A stretch of 64,000 bases of DNA from Chitinophagales bacterium (GTDB taxonomy: Bacteria > Bacteroidota > Bacteroidia > Chitinophagales > Chitinophagaceae): the NCBI GenBank assembly GCA_015654695.1, contig JAATGJ010000048.1, forward strand, positions 1 to 64,000, read 5' to 3'. The notes beneath the pieces were generated by a model that was not told the origin of the DNA, did no database searches, and saw only the letters and a program-made list of their open reading frames with translations. Positions 15,932 to 24,915 of this stretch are shown in pieces; positions within the stretch are counted from its first letter, which is position 1; every line of letters starts with the position of its first letter. The position numbers were made by a program, and so were the translations under genes.

Positions 15932-16000
15932 ATGTTAAACTTTTATTACAGCAATCTTTTGGCCCGGAGTTTTCGTCATACCGGCAATAAAGTAAACTAC

Positions 16001-16402
16001 ATGAAGAAATTCATACTGCTGGTTATCCTCATTGTAACTGCGGCGATAGTTAAAGCGCAGAAAATTGACAGCATCTATTTTCATCTCTATACCGACAGCC
16101 TGAAAAAAGGCACTTACAATTATATCAATGTAGATGGCAAACTATCCAATGGAACATGGAAGCCGTTAACAGTAAAAGATATTCAGTTCTCCTCTTCAGC
16201 ATGTGAGTTTTCAGGCAATGAACTGATAATTCCCGCTGATTTTAGCAAAGAGAAAGTAACCGTAAAAGCTGTTTTAAAAAGTAACCCCGCCGTCTGGAAA
16301 GAAACAACGATATGGATAAAAAAACTGCCAGACCCTGAACTTCCATCAAATAAAAATGAGTCAATGCAGGATTCTCCTAAAAGAAAGAACCGGAGGAACT
16401 GA
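16001..16402 (+). CDS. Small secreted Ig-like protein
   Basis: A 133-residue protein with signal peptide (MKKFILLVILIVTAAIVKAQ, cleavage after KAQ) and a beta-rich domain with SIYFHLYTDSLKKGTYNYINV and TVKAVLKSNPAVWKETTIWIK, which looks like an Ig-like or bacterial Ig2-type fold. A hydrophilic tail (SNKNESMQDSPKRKNRRN) ends it. I do not recognise a family. The start at 16,001 restores the signal peptide. It follows the GH16 gene at about 70 bases on the same strand and ends at a terminator. Confidence 0.6.
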   Translation: MKKFILLVILIVTAAIVKAQKIDSIYFHLYTDSLKKGTYNYINVDGKLSNGTWKPLTVKDIQFSSSACEFSGNELIIPADFSKEKVTVKAVLKSNPAVWKETTIWIKKLPDPELPSNKNESMQDSPKRKNRRN

Positions 16403-16418
16403 TAAAAACAATAAATAA

Positions 16419-16450
16419 AAAAGGTGACCCATAACAGTCACCTTTCTTTT
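16419..16450. terminator. Bidirectional intrinsic terminator
   Basis: AAGGTGAC-8 bases-GTCACCTT (16421-16444) is a perfect stem. The plus side is followed by TCTTTT and the minus side by TTTTTTATTT. It lies between the convergent small secreted protein and transaldolase genes and can serve both. Confidence 0.85.
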
Positions 16451-16468
16451 ATTGAGCATTAAATTTTG

Positions 16469-17122
16469 TTATGCTGTTTTTTTAGCGTCTTCCAAAAACT
16501 TAGCCAGGCCGATATCAGTCAAAGGATGCTTGAGTAAACCGAGAATAGAATCCAGCGGGCAGGTACATACATCAGCGCCAGCTTCAGCACATCTTACAAT
16601 ATGCAATGCATTGCGGATAGAAGCCGCTAATATTTGAGTCTTGAAACCCTGTATAGAATATATCTGGGATATTTGGGCAATCAGTTCTACCCCATCCCAG
16701 CTGCTGTCATCAATACGACCGATAAACGGAGACAGGTAAGTAGCTCCCGCCTTAGCGGCTAATATCGCCTGCCCTGCCGAGAATACCAGGGTACAGTTTG
16801 TCTTAATACCATTATCAGTAAACCATTTTATCGCTTTGATACCTTCTTTTATCATCGGCACTTTCACGATTATATTCGGATGGATAGCCGCCAGTTTTTT
16901 TCCTTCTGCAATAATGCCATCAAAATCAGTTGAAATAACTTCGGCGCTGATATCACCATCTACCATTTCGCAAATGGTTTTATAATGATTCATGATCGCC
17001 TCCTGTCCTTTGATACCTTCTTTGGCCATTAAGGAAGGGTTAGTAGTAACTCCATCAAGAATTCCCAGCTCATTAGCTTCTTTTATCTGGGCTAAGTTGG
17101 CTGTGTCAATAAAAAATTTCAT
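16469..17122 (-). CDS. Transaldolase / fructose-6-phosphate aldolase family protein
   Basis: A 217-residue TIM-barrel protein of the small transaldolase (TalC/FSA) group, acting on C3-C7 sugar phosphates. It opens MKFFIDTANLAQIKEA and has DGVTTNPSLMAKEG, typical of this group, and the Schiff-base Lys87 in IIVKVPM. Further marks are TNCTLVFSAGQAILAAKAGATYLSPFIGR. Only experiments can separate transaldolase from fructose-6-phosphate aldolase activity. The ATG at 17,122 gives the family's usual N-terminus; the reading frame upstream overlaps the SRP RNA gene and is not coding. Confidence 0.88.
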   Translation of the reverse strand: MKFFIDTANLAQIKEANELGILDGVTTNPSLMAKEGIKGQEAIMNHYKTICEMVDGDISAEVISTDFDGIIAEGKKLAAIHPNIIVKVPMIKEGIKAIKWFTDNGIKTNCTLVFSAGQAILAAKAGATYLSPFIGRIDDSSWDGVELIAQISQIYSIQGFKTQILAASIRNALHIVRCAEAGADVCTCPLDSILGLLKHPLTDIGLAKFLEDAKKTA

Positions 17123-17172
17123 GGTTGTAGTTATTATAAAAAATTCCCCGTTCGGGGTAAGGGAGTAAAAAA

Positions 17173-17272
17173 AATCGGCAGGCTGATTACATCGCACCGC
17201 TCAACCACCTACTCTTGCTGCCTTCCGGCCCTGGGAGGGTTCAGCAGGAGCTGGTCGTGTAAGACCTGCCGG
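17173..17272 (-). ncRNA. ffs: Bacterial signal recognition particle RNA (4.5S-type)
   Basis: On the minus strand, the sequence contains the SRP RNA core GGGCCGGAAGGCAGCAAG, flanked by CTCCTGCTGAACCCTCCCA and by AGAGTAGGTGG. The ends GGCAGG and CCTGCC pair, and a run of Ts follows (ATTTTTTTTAC). The size of about 100 bases fits the small bacterial form lacking the Alu domain. Exact ends are estimated to within a few bases. Confidence 0.88.
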
Positions 17273-17397
17273 GCGCAAAGGTAATTGTTTAAGGGTTTAA
17301 TAGCTTAACTATTTAAAGTTTTTAGCAGAAGAATTTCATGTAAAATCAAGTCCTCCTGTCTGAACCTTTGAACTCAAAACGTAAACTTTAAACATAT

Positions 17398-18669
17398 TTA
17401 TCGCAGAGATAATGTATTCAATTGTGCATACCCGATCAGTTCATCAGCCCTGGCTCCGAAGGCCCTGTAATACACGAGTACCATGTAGTTATTTTCAGTA
17501 GTATTGAAATTGCCTTCCGTACTGGCAAATGAAAAACGATTAAGAGGATTTTCCTTTGCATCTACAGATACATAGGTATAATTATAATAACCCTGTTTCA
17601 GAAAAAGCGTTCCTTCATATATCCCTCTTTCTGAATTATAGATCATCCGGGATGCATCATCCGTAGAGTAATTTGTCAGCTCACCAAACAGGTACAGATC
17701 TTTTCCCGCATAAGCCTGGTTACCGGGTGGTACATACGTAAAGTGTACATAGCCGTAATCACTTTGCCAGTAAGGATTATTACCATCTGTGTTCTCAATA
17801 GTATAAATGCCATTCAGGTCGCGATAGAAAACATATATCTGCCCCCTTCGTTCCGCATCAGGTTTTACATAGATATCTGTTCTCTTCGCCGTATCAATTA
17901 TCTTTTGCACCCTGTCACTCATCAACCGCATACTGCGCAGATCAACCCATCTCCACTCCCTTCCTGCAGGAAATGTAATAGCATCATCATTATACTCATA
18001 ATAATTGCCGCGATAAATATTCGGCCTGTTCACAGTAGCTGCCGCCGGCCAGATATTATTTTGCAGTACCACCACTTTCAGATCCTGCGGTGACAACGTA
18101 TTAATTTGCGCATTGACGGTGCTGACTCCTACCTGCACCCGTTGATCGCTACGGGACAACTGCATATTGAATGGCTGAAGGATTTGTGCGGCAATTGACA
18201 CACGGGAATCCACCACTAAAAATCTTTTGGTAAACAACAGTGATGAAGTATCATTATTCAAAAATACTTTCAGCAGGTAATTACCCGATCTTACCGGAAC
18301 AGAACTGCGGTCAGGGATAGTGGCCTGGTAATGAGTGTACCTGCTGATAGCAATGGAAGAATTACGGTAATTGGTGATGCGTGTACTTTGAAATCCCCTG
18401 ATATAATCAAATGGCTGCAACGAAGAAACTGACCAATCGGCATTGCAAAGCTGGTAAGTATAATAGCAGTTCCTGACATTTGCCTCCATATCATCAAAAT
18501 GCAGCTCCAACTGATCAGCGCTATTAAGTTTAAGAATGGGATAGCTGTATATATCCCCGTACTTAAATAGTTTGACGGTATGGATACTTGACTCGTAAAT
18601 ATGATCGGGCAACTGGGATTGGACTGCCAGGCCGGGTAACAATAAGAGAAACAAAATGATCTTTTTCAT
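17398..18669 (-). CDS. Type IX secretion plug-like protein (DUF5103)
   Basis: A 423-residue exported protein with signal peptide (MKKIILFLLLLPGLAVQSQ). The N-terminal half, with IYESSIHTVKLFKYGDIYSYPILKL and YYTYQLCNADWS, matches the DUF5103 family, now described as the first domain of the T9SS plug protein that closes the secretion pore from the periplasmic or outer side. The C-terminal half has NPYWQSDYGYVHFTY and ENNYMVLVYYRAFG. This genome clearly uses T9SS (sorting domains at 54,500 and 63,200). Start 18,669 was chosen to give the signal peptide; 18,696 is less likely. Confidence 0.78.
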   Translation of the reverse strand: MKKIILFLLLLPGLAVQSQLPDHIYESSIHTVKLFKYGDIYSYPILKLNSADQLELHFDDMEANVRNCYYTYQLCNADWSVSSLQPFDYIRGFQSTRITNYRNSSIAISRYTHYQATIPDRSSVPVRSGNYLLKVFLNNDTSSLLFTKRFLVVDSRVSIAAQILQPFNMQLSRSDQRVQVGVSTVNAQINTLSPQDLKVVVLQNNIWPAAATVNRPNIYRGNYYEYNDDAITFPAGREWRWVDLRSMRLMSDRVQKIIDTAKRTDIYVKPDAERRGQIYVFYRDLNGIYTIENTDGNNPYWQSDYGYVHFTYVPPGNQAYAGKDLYLFGELTNYSTDDASRMIYNSERGIYEGTLFLKQGYYNYTYVSVDAKENPLNRFSFASTEGNFNTTENNYMVLVYYRAFGARADELIGYAQLNTLSLR

Positions 18670-18742
18670 CAGGCACCTACCGTTTATTCTATGCAATATG
18701 CGAAAATTGGTTAAAAAAGAAGATAAAATGTTTTTAGCGGCT

Positions 18743-18750
18743 TACTTTTG
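18743..18750 (+). promoter_or_regulatory. Bacteroidota -7 box (TACTTTTG) for the LolE-type permease
   Basis: TACTTTTG fits TAnnTTTG and lies 38 bases before the TTG start of the ABC permease gene. Confidence 0.5.
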
Positions 18751-18788
18751 TCCGCAGTGTTTTATTCACCGAAGACAAACAAATCAAT

Positions 18789-20063
18789 TTGAAGGTTGCA
18801 GGCTTTATAGCAAACCGCATCGCATTTAACCAGCAAAAGTCATTTTCAAGGTTTATTATCAGGCTATCCATTGTGGCTACCGTCATCAGTGTGGCCGTCA
18901 TGATCATTACGCTGGCTTTTGCCAACGGTTTCCAGGAAAAAGTTAGCCAAAAGGTATTTAGCTTCTGGGGTCATGTGCGTGTACAGGAAAAACAACCTTT
19001 CAAAGCATTGATAGCGGAAGAAACACGAATTATAAAGAATGATATACTCGTCAGTGAAATAAAAAAGAATCCGGAGGTTGTAAGCATCCACCCTTTCGCT
19101 ACAAAGTATGCGATGCTGAAAACAAAGGATGAAATTGAAGGTGTATTGGTAAAAGGGCTGGATAGCACGTACAACTTTGATCATATCCGGGAATTCATCA
19201 TAGAAGGAAGACCCATCCAATTTAATGACAGCACTTATAGCCGTGAGATCATGTTGTCAGCTTATACAGCCAGCCAGCTTAATCTGAAAGTGAATGACAG
19301 GATATTGATCTATTTTATTCAGGCAGATAATAACACAGGGGAAAATAAGATACGACCGGATAAACTTACTGTAGCTGGTATTTTCAAAACAGGCATTGAA
19401 GAATACGACAGAACTTTTGCAATAGGTGATATTAAACTGATTCAGAAACTAAATGCCGATAGCATCAGTATCTCAACTGGAAAATACAAAAACGAGATTG
19501 GCGGCTATGAAGTATTTCTGAAAGACTATAAAAAATCCGATTCAGTAGCTTATGAAATTTATAATATAGGCGACTTCCCTCCTACCTGGGACACCCAGAC
19601 TGCCAGGGATATTTCTCCTAATATCTTTGACTGGCTGGGTATGCAGGATCTGACACGTAATGTGCTGATCGCGTTTATGATCATCGTTGCTGTTATTAAT
19701 CTCATCACCTGTCTTATCATTTTAGTTTTGGAAAGAGTTAGAATGATCGGCATCTTAAAATCACTCGGCGCTACCGACTGGACGGTACAAAAAATATTTC
19801 TCCGTCATTCTCTTATTATCACTATTACAGGTATCCTAATTGGCGCAGCTATTGCCATCATTTTTTTATACCTGCAAAAAGAAACTGGCTTTATTAAACT
19901 GAAAGAAGAAGCCTATTACCTGAGTGAAGCTGCTGTCAAGATCGTTTGGTGGCAGGTGGGCCTGATCTGCGCCGGCACATTGGTTGTTTGCTTTTTAGTA
20001 TTGATGATACCGTCCATACTGGTGAGGAAGATACAGCCGGTGAAGGCGATACAGTTCAGGTAG
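18789..20063 (+). CDS. LolE/FtsX-type ABC transporter permease
   Basis: A 424-residue membrane protein of the LolC/E-like MacB-FtsX family, which releases lipoproteins from the inner membrane in other bacteria. It has an N-terminal membrane segment (SIVATVISVAVMIITLAFANG, with the family word ANGFQEKV), a large periplasmic domain, then three more membrane segments starting with AFMIIVAVINLITCLIILVLERVRMIGILKSLGATDW, a strong family signature. It begins with TTG at 18,789; no in-frame ATG exists near enough. No partner ATPase gene is adjacent. Its 3' end overlaps the convergent TrmH-type gene by eight bases. Confidence 0.85.
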   Translation: MKVAGFIANRIAFNQQKSFSRFIIRLSIVATVISVAVMIITLAFANGFQEKVSQKVFSFWGHVRVQEKQPFKALIAEETRIIKNDILVSEIKKNPEVVSIHPFATKYAMLKTKDEIEGVLVKGLDSTYNFDHIREFIIEGRPIQFNDSTYSREIMLSAYTASQLNLKVNDRILIYFIQADNNTGENKIRPDKLTVAGIFKTGIEEYDRTFAIGDIKLIQKLNADSISISTGKYKNEIGGYEVFLKDYKKSDSVAYEIYNIGDFPPTWDTQTARDISPNIFDWLGMQDLTRNVLIAFMIIVAVINLITCLIILVLERVRMIGILKSLGATDWTVQKIFLRHSLIITITGILIGAAIAIIFLYLQKETGFIKLKEEAYYLSEAAVKIVWWQVGLICAGTLVVCFLVLMIPSILVRKIQPVKAIQFR

Positions 20064-20790
20064 AAATCTGTGCCAGCACAATCCCCACTGCCACCGCCGC
20101 ATTCAGCGACTCGGCTTTTCCTTTTTTGGGAATAGCTATTTTTTCATTCACCAGTTCAATTATTTCCTCACTGATACCTTTTGATTCATTACCGATAATG
20201 ATCAGACCTTCTTTAATTGGATCCATCTTAGTTATATCACTTCCTTCCAGCATGGCGGCATACATGCGAATATCTTTTTGCTGCCGCAACCATACGGGCA
20301 GATCAGCATAAAAAATATTTACTCTTGCTATGCTGCCCATCGTTGCCTGCACCACTTTGGGATTATATACATCAGCGGAATCATTGCTGCAAATGATCTG
20401 ATCTACGCCAAACCAATCGGCAATACGGATGATAGTGCCCAGGTTACCGGGGTCCTGTATGGTATCAAGCACTAAAGAAATTTTTCCTTTAACATCGGGC
20501 AGCTCGCTTTTATCAAACTTCTTTACCACAGCAACCACCTGGTTGGGTGTTTTCAACTGTGATATTTTTTCCAGTTCATTATCCGTTACCTCTGTCACGA
20601 CTCTGGTATGCAAATGATCATTTTCTTTTATCCATTCTTTAACAGCATATACTTCCTGTATGTATTGCGGAAAAGTCTGAATAAGTTCCGAGACGATCTT
20701 CGGCCCTTCAGCAATAAAGAGCCCTTCTGCATCCCTTTGTTTTTTCTGGCCTAAACTTTGAATATATTTGGCCTTCTGTTTACCAAGCAT
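20056..20790 (-). CDS. TrmH/SpoU-family RNA 2'-O-methyltransferase
   Basis: A 244-residue SPOUT enzyme. The N-terminal part (KYIQSLGQKKQRDAEGLFIAEGP) is the RNA-binding substrate domain, followed by the knot motifs: LVLDTIQDPGNLGTIIRIADWFG (motif 1, with the catalytic Asn and Arg), IIIGNESKGIS (motif 2) and IPKKGKAESLNAAVAVGIVL (motif 3). It would methylate 2'-OH groups in rRNA or tRNA; the exact target is unknown. It starts 18 bases from the divergent tamL-like gene, so the two share a compact regulatory gap. Confidence 0.85.
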   Translation of the reverse strand: MLGKQKAKYIQSLGQKKQRDAEGLFIAEGPKIVSELIQTFPQYIQEVYAVKEWIKENDHLHTRVVTEVTDNELEKISQLKTPNQVVAVVKKFDKSELPDVKGKISLVLDTIQDPGNLGTIIRIADWFGVDQIICSNDSADVYNPKVVQATMGSIARVNIFYADLPVWLRQQKDIRMYAAMLEGSDITKMDPIKEGLIIIGNESKGISEEIIELVNEKIAIPKKGKAESLNAAVAVGIVLAQIST

Positions 20791-20808
20791 CCCTTTTGTT
20801 TATTAATT

Positions 20809-23130
20809 ATGTTACCCGGCAAATCATCTTCTTACCTCCACCTGCTAAAAGCAGTCATTGCCGGATGGTTTTTGGTATCGGCTGTTTCTTGTACCATTGT
20901 TAAAGACTACCGGCCCAATAAACCTTTTGTTTACAAAACAAATATCAATCTTATTGGCAACTTTTCAAGCGAACAGGAAGAAACGCTTACAGATGGTTTG
21001 GAAGGGCAGCTGGATGACAGTATGCGGACCCGGAAGCTGGATAAACTATTATGGAGTGTAATGAAGAACCCGCCATTGTATGACAGCGCCAATGCGGAGA
21101 AATCCATTGTGTTTATGCGGGCATTGCTTATTTCATTAGGTTATTTTGATGATTCGATCACCTTTCGTGATACTATCATTAAAGAAACCAAAGATCAGTA
21201 CCGGGCCACTATTAACTTTGATGTAAAACCCGGCAGGCTATGGCTGCTTGATTCCATCAGTTATAATATTAAGAATGCTGAATTGCAAGGGCTGGCTGAT
21301 TCCACCAAAACGGCGGCTTATATCAAAAAAGGTGATCCATTTGCCAAAGCCCCTATTTCCGCCGAACTGGACAGGCTTACCGAGCTATTCCGTAATAATG
21401 GCTATCTCCGTTTTACCCGCGATGAGCTGATAGGGCTTTGGGATACGCTGGATGTATCATTATTGCAACCCACACTCGATCCCTTTGAACAATTAGAATT
21501 ATTGCAACGATTGCGGGAGCGCCGGCAAAAACCAACGGCCAACCTTGAAATACGTTTACGGAGTATTGACAGCAGCCAGCTAACCCGCTTTTATAATGGC
21601 CATGTCACAGTTTATCCTGATTATACCATTGACACAGCAGGCCTGCAGCGTAAAGAAGAGATAGTGAAAGGAATAAAAGTCATTCAATACCGGCGCAAGT
21701 TCAAAGCAAAAATATTTCCCCCTAATATCTATTTGCCGCAGGATAGTATATACAGGCAGCGCAGGTATATCCGCACTATTAACCGGTTTAACCTGATTGG
21801 TGCATGGCGGCTGGTAAATATTGATCAGATACCCCGCAAAGGTCAAGACACGGTTGATTTTATTATACGTCTTACCGCCGCAAAAAAATATTCATTTTCT
21901 ACCAACCTGGAAGGAAGTATTAATCAAACCGCTATTTCGGGAAGGCTTTTTGGAATTGGTGTGAATGCGGGTGTGCAAAACAGGAATTTTGCAAAAGCAG
22001 CTAACCTGGCCACCACCAATTTCCGTTATGGCATTGAATTAGGCGGTAGCGGCATTGATCAGTTTATACAAACCCGGCAGATCAGTTTTAGTCATAATAT
22101 TTTCTTCCCCCGTGCCATTTTGCTGGATAAATTCATACCAGAAAACAGGAAAGATAATTTCAGGACCATCTTTTCTATTAGTGCCGCTAATACGGAAAGA
22201 AGATTGCTATACAACCAGACCACCCTCAATGGCTCCTGGGGTTACGAATACCAGAGAAGGAATGTTTTGTTAAACATAAAGATCCCGAATATAGAATATT
22301 CATACCTCCGGGAAAGACAGGGTCTCAAGGACCTGATTCGCGATAATCCTTCACTGAAAAATATTTTTACCGATGGATTTATTGCATCAGTCATTGGCAA
22401 CGTGACATTAAGCGGTGGCAAAGGAAAAAATATCAATATTTTTCGTACAAACATAGAAGAATCAGGTTTGCTTACAGGAGTATTTCATAATAAATTTCTG
22501 GATACAAATCTTTACCGTTTCGTGAAACTGGATGTCGAATTTGCCAGGCTGATAAAACGCAGAAAATCATCCATTGCATTACGTGCCTTTGCCGGTATAG
22601 GTTATGAGTTTAATTCAACCGTGAATCCCCAAAAGAAAAACACGCTGCCCTTTTTTAAACAATATTTCAGTGGTGGCCCCAATAGTATGCGGGCATGGGC
22701 ATTGCGAAGATTAGGCCCCGGATCTACCATTAAAGAATTCGATGGCACATCAGGAACACCGGATCGCTATGGCGATGTTCAATTGGAGGCTAATGCAGAA
22801 TTTCGCTTCCCGCTATTTAAAGCGGCAGGGATACCGGTAAATGGTGCCATCTTCACTGACATCGGCAATGTTTGGTTGCTGAAAAAGGGAGCCGGTACAC
22901 CGGAACAAGTTTTTGATGCCGGTCGTCTTGGAAAAGATATAGCGATAGGCGCCGGTGCAGGCCTGAGGGTAGACTTTGGTTTTTTTGTGATACGCCTTGA
23001 TTATTCTTACAAAATAAAAGATCCAAGTCCGACACCGGAAAATGCTTCCATACAAAATAAGTGGTTTGGTTATTCCTTTTTCAAGGGCGATCAGTTCCAG
23101 TTAGGTATCGGCTATCCGTTTATATTTTAG
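20809..23130 (+). CDS. TamL-type outer-membrane lipoprotein (BamA/TamA superfamily)
   Basis: A 773-residue outer-membrane protein. The N-terminus ends in VSAVSC, a lipobox, so this is the lipoprotein form of TamA described in Bacteroidota (TamL), thought to help insert or export envelope proteins with TamB. Two or more POTRA-like units lie in roughly residues 90-330, and the C-terminal bacterial surface antigen (D15) barrel carries the conserved GGPNSMRAWALRRLGPG, the VRGF-like lid segment, and ends YPFIF with a C-terminal Phe. Start 20,809 (MLPGKSSSY) keeps the lipobox near the end; TamB was not seen in the window. Confidence 0.85.
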   Translation: MLPGKSSSYLHLLKAVIAGWFLVSAVSCTIVKDYRPNKPFVYKTNINLIGNFSSEQEETLTDGLEGQLDDSMRTRKLDKLLWSVMKNPPLYDSANAEKSIVFMRALLISLGYFDDSITFRDTIIKETKDQYRATINFDVKPGRLWLLDSISYNIKNAELQGLADSTKTAAYIKKGDPFAKAPISAELDRLTELFRNNGYLRFTRDELIGLWDTLDVSLLQPTLDPFEQLELLQRLRERRQKPTANLEIRLRSIDSSQLTRFYNGHVTVYPDYTIDTAGLQRKEEIVKGIKVIQYRRKFKAKIFPPNIYLPQDSIYRQRRYIRTINRFNLIGAWRLVNIDQIPRKGQDTVDFIIRLTAAKKYSFSTNLEGSINQTAISGRLFGIGVNAGVQNRNFAKAANLATTNFRYGIELGGSGIDQFIQTRQISFSHNIFFPRAILLDKFIPENRKDNFRTIFSISAANTERRLLYNQTTLNGSWGYEYQRRNVLLNIKIPNIEYSYLRERQGLKDLIRDNPSLKNIFTDGFIASVIGNVTLSGGKGKNINIFRTNIEESGLLTGVFHNKFLDTNLYRFVKLDVEFARLIKRRKSSIALRAFAGIGYEFNSTVNPQKKNTLPFFKQYFSGGPNSMRAWALRRLGPGSTIKEFDGTSGTPDRYGDVQLEANAEFRFPLFKAAGIPVNGAIFTDIGNVWLLKKGAGTPEQVFDAGRLGKDIAIGAGAGLRVDFGFFVIRLDYSYKIKDPSPTPENASIQNKWFGYSFFKGDQFQLGIGYPFIF

Positions 23131-23217
23131 ATGGAATGTAATTAACTTTTGTCCGCCATCAGATCATGTTTTCCATTTTTTAAAATACCGTACAACTCAA
23201 TCCCATAATGTATTTTT

Positions 23218-23646
23218 ATGGCAAAAATTGGAATGACATCAACTGTAGTTTATAACGGCGGCCTGCGGACCACCCTTACCCATGTAAAAAGCGGTTCTTC
23301 ATTTGAAACCGACGCACCGGTGGATAATAATGGAAAAGGCGAACGCTTCTCCCCAACTGACCTGCTGGCTACCAGCCTGGCCACATGTATGGTGACTGTA
23401 ATGGGCATCAAAGCAAGGACAATGGGATTTGATCTGAACGATATTAAAATTGAAGTAGTAAAAATAATGAAAGCCGATCCACGGCGGGTGGGAGGTATAG
23501 AATTAAGATTTTATATACCTGCTGTACTGAGGAATACAGATGAAAAAACAAAATCCATTCTCAAACAGACCGCCGAAACCTGCCCGGTGATGAAGAGTAT
23601 CCACCCGGATATTGACGTGAACGTGAATTGGGGTGAGTGGAATTAG
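23218..23646 (+). CDS. OsmC/Ohr family peroxiredoxin-like protein
   Basis: A 142-residue protein of the OsmC family, thiol-dependent peroxidases acting on organic hydroperoxides. The two redox cysteines are Cys57 in TSLATCMVT and Cys122 in ETCPVMKSIHP, the normal spacing. GERFSPTDLLA is another family mark. Ohr and OsmC subtypes are not cleanly separable here. It lies downstream of tamL on the same strand, 87 bases apart, and may have its own promoter. Confidence 0.85.
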   Translation: MAKIGMTSTVVYNGGLRTTLTHVKSGSSFETDAPVDNNGKGERFSPTDLLATSLATCMVTVMGIKARTMGFDLNDIKIEVVKIMKADPRRVGGIELRFYIPAVLRNTDEKTKSILKQTAETCPVMKSIHPDIDVNVNWGEWN

Positions 23647-23792
23647 TTATTAGCTATGAGTTCAGAAACATATGTAAATTTTTCAGGTTGTTAAGTTTGC
23701 TAATTCCTATTTAGTAGTTAAAGGCTCTTGTCGAGACACTTTATCGCGTAAGATTAATCATTCTTAATAATTTTTAGACAATCACAAAAAAC

Positions 23793-24806
23793 ATGAATAT
23801 TGAAAAATTAAATAGTTTGGCGAGGACAGATTTTACGAACTTTATTCAAAGTGAGAATAACGTCAAGTATAAAATCGTCATCCCTTTTCTTCAGTCTTTT
23901 AATCATGTGGATTTAGATCTTGAACATGCTGCACAAGGAAGCAGAATTGATATTAACATTGGGAACAAAATAATAGTCGAAACTAAAGCATTGGGGCAGA
24001 ATATCGACATGCATGTTCAACAACTTAGTGACTATAGCGGCAAAGAGTTGCCTGTTTTGGCAATATTGACTAACGGCAGACACTTTAGAATTTACTCCCC
24101 ACAATGGCGATATTGGAGAACCTTTCGAGAAAAACTTATTTATGAGTTTGAGTTAAAAGATCTAAGTGATACTCAACTTCTAAATCGTCTTGAAAAAATT
24201 CTTGCCTTTAGTAATTATGAAAGCGAAGAATTTTATAGACATATTGAAGAAAGGGAACAAGAGATGCTAAAAAATAATAATGAGATAAAAGCAATTCAAA
24301 ATTCTTACAATAAAAATATTTTTTCTATTGAAACAAAGATTAAAGAACTCGATCAGGAAATAAAAATTTTACAGGATAATGCAAAATTTAATGAAAAAGA
24401 AATTGACGAGTTGAAAAATTCAATGAATATTGAAATCAAGAATTTAGAAGATAAATATTTATATCCTACTAAGGCCAATAAATCAGTTATAATAGGAAAT
24501 ACAAAACCAGGTATTATACAAATCGAAAAAGAAAAAAATTCTTCAGCACCTTACCTTCCCTCATATATACAGCAAATATATAACCAGGGAACAATGTCAA
24601 ACAAAATGCTGAATTATATTAAGGAGATGAATTGTGTGACCTGGGATGAAATTATTAAAGAGATGACAAAAAAGTATGGATATAAGGAATCATCTGGAAG
24701 TTTAGGTGCAAGTTTCAAGGCCTTAAAAACTGAAGGTCTTATTCGTGTAGAGGGAAGCAAAAGCAAAGGCAAAATATATTTTGTGAAGAATAACAATAAA
24801 AAATAA
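23793..24806 (+). CDS. Putative PD-(D/E)XK nuclease with coiled coil and C-terminal winged-helix-like region
   Basis: A 337-residue protein in distinctly AT-richer DNA than its neighbours. Residues about 1-130 resemble the N-terminal domain of type I restriction HsdR and related endonucleases: EHAAQGSRIDINIGNKIIVETKAL carries Asp53, Glu63 and Lys65, the PD-(D/E)XK catalytic pattern. Residues about 150-230 are predicted coiled coil (many Lys/Glu/Ile heptads), and residues 275-335 look like a winged-helix region. No partner methyltransferase or helicase gene lies next to it. It may be a single-gene defence or DNA-processing nuclease; the function is inferred only from the motif. The neighbouring DUF2851 gene is convergent. 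Confidence 0.65.
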   Translation: MNIEKLNSLARTDFTNFIQSENNVKYKIVIPFLQSFNHVDLDLEHAAQGSRIDINIGNKIIVETKALGQNIDMHVQQLSDYSGKELPVLAILTNGRHFRIYSPQWRYWRTFREKLIYEFELKDLSDTQLLNRLEKILAFSNYESEEFYRHIEEREQEMLKNNNEIKAIQNSYNKNIFSIETKIKELDQEIKILQDNAKFNEKEIDELKNSMNIEIKNLEDKYLYPTKANKSVIIGNTKPGIIQIEKEKNSSAPYLPSYIQQIYNQGTMSNKMLNYIKEMNCVTWDEIIKEMTKKYGYKESSGSLGASFKALKTEGLIRVEGSKSKGKIYFVKNNNKK

Positions 24807-24915
24807 TTATGAAAACTTTCATCACATTTCTCACCCAATGTGTCTCCTCCAGATAGCACCCTCCTCTGCCTGAATACTTTCAGTAAATAATCGTCGGTTT
24901 TTAGGAACCTTATTG

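Noticed and set aside
17123-17197. Upstream extension of the transaldolase frame
   Set aside because: It enters the SRP RNA gene and lacks any family similarity; the ATG at 17,122 gives the conserved start.
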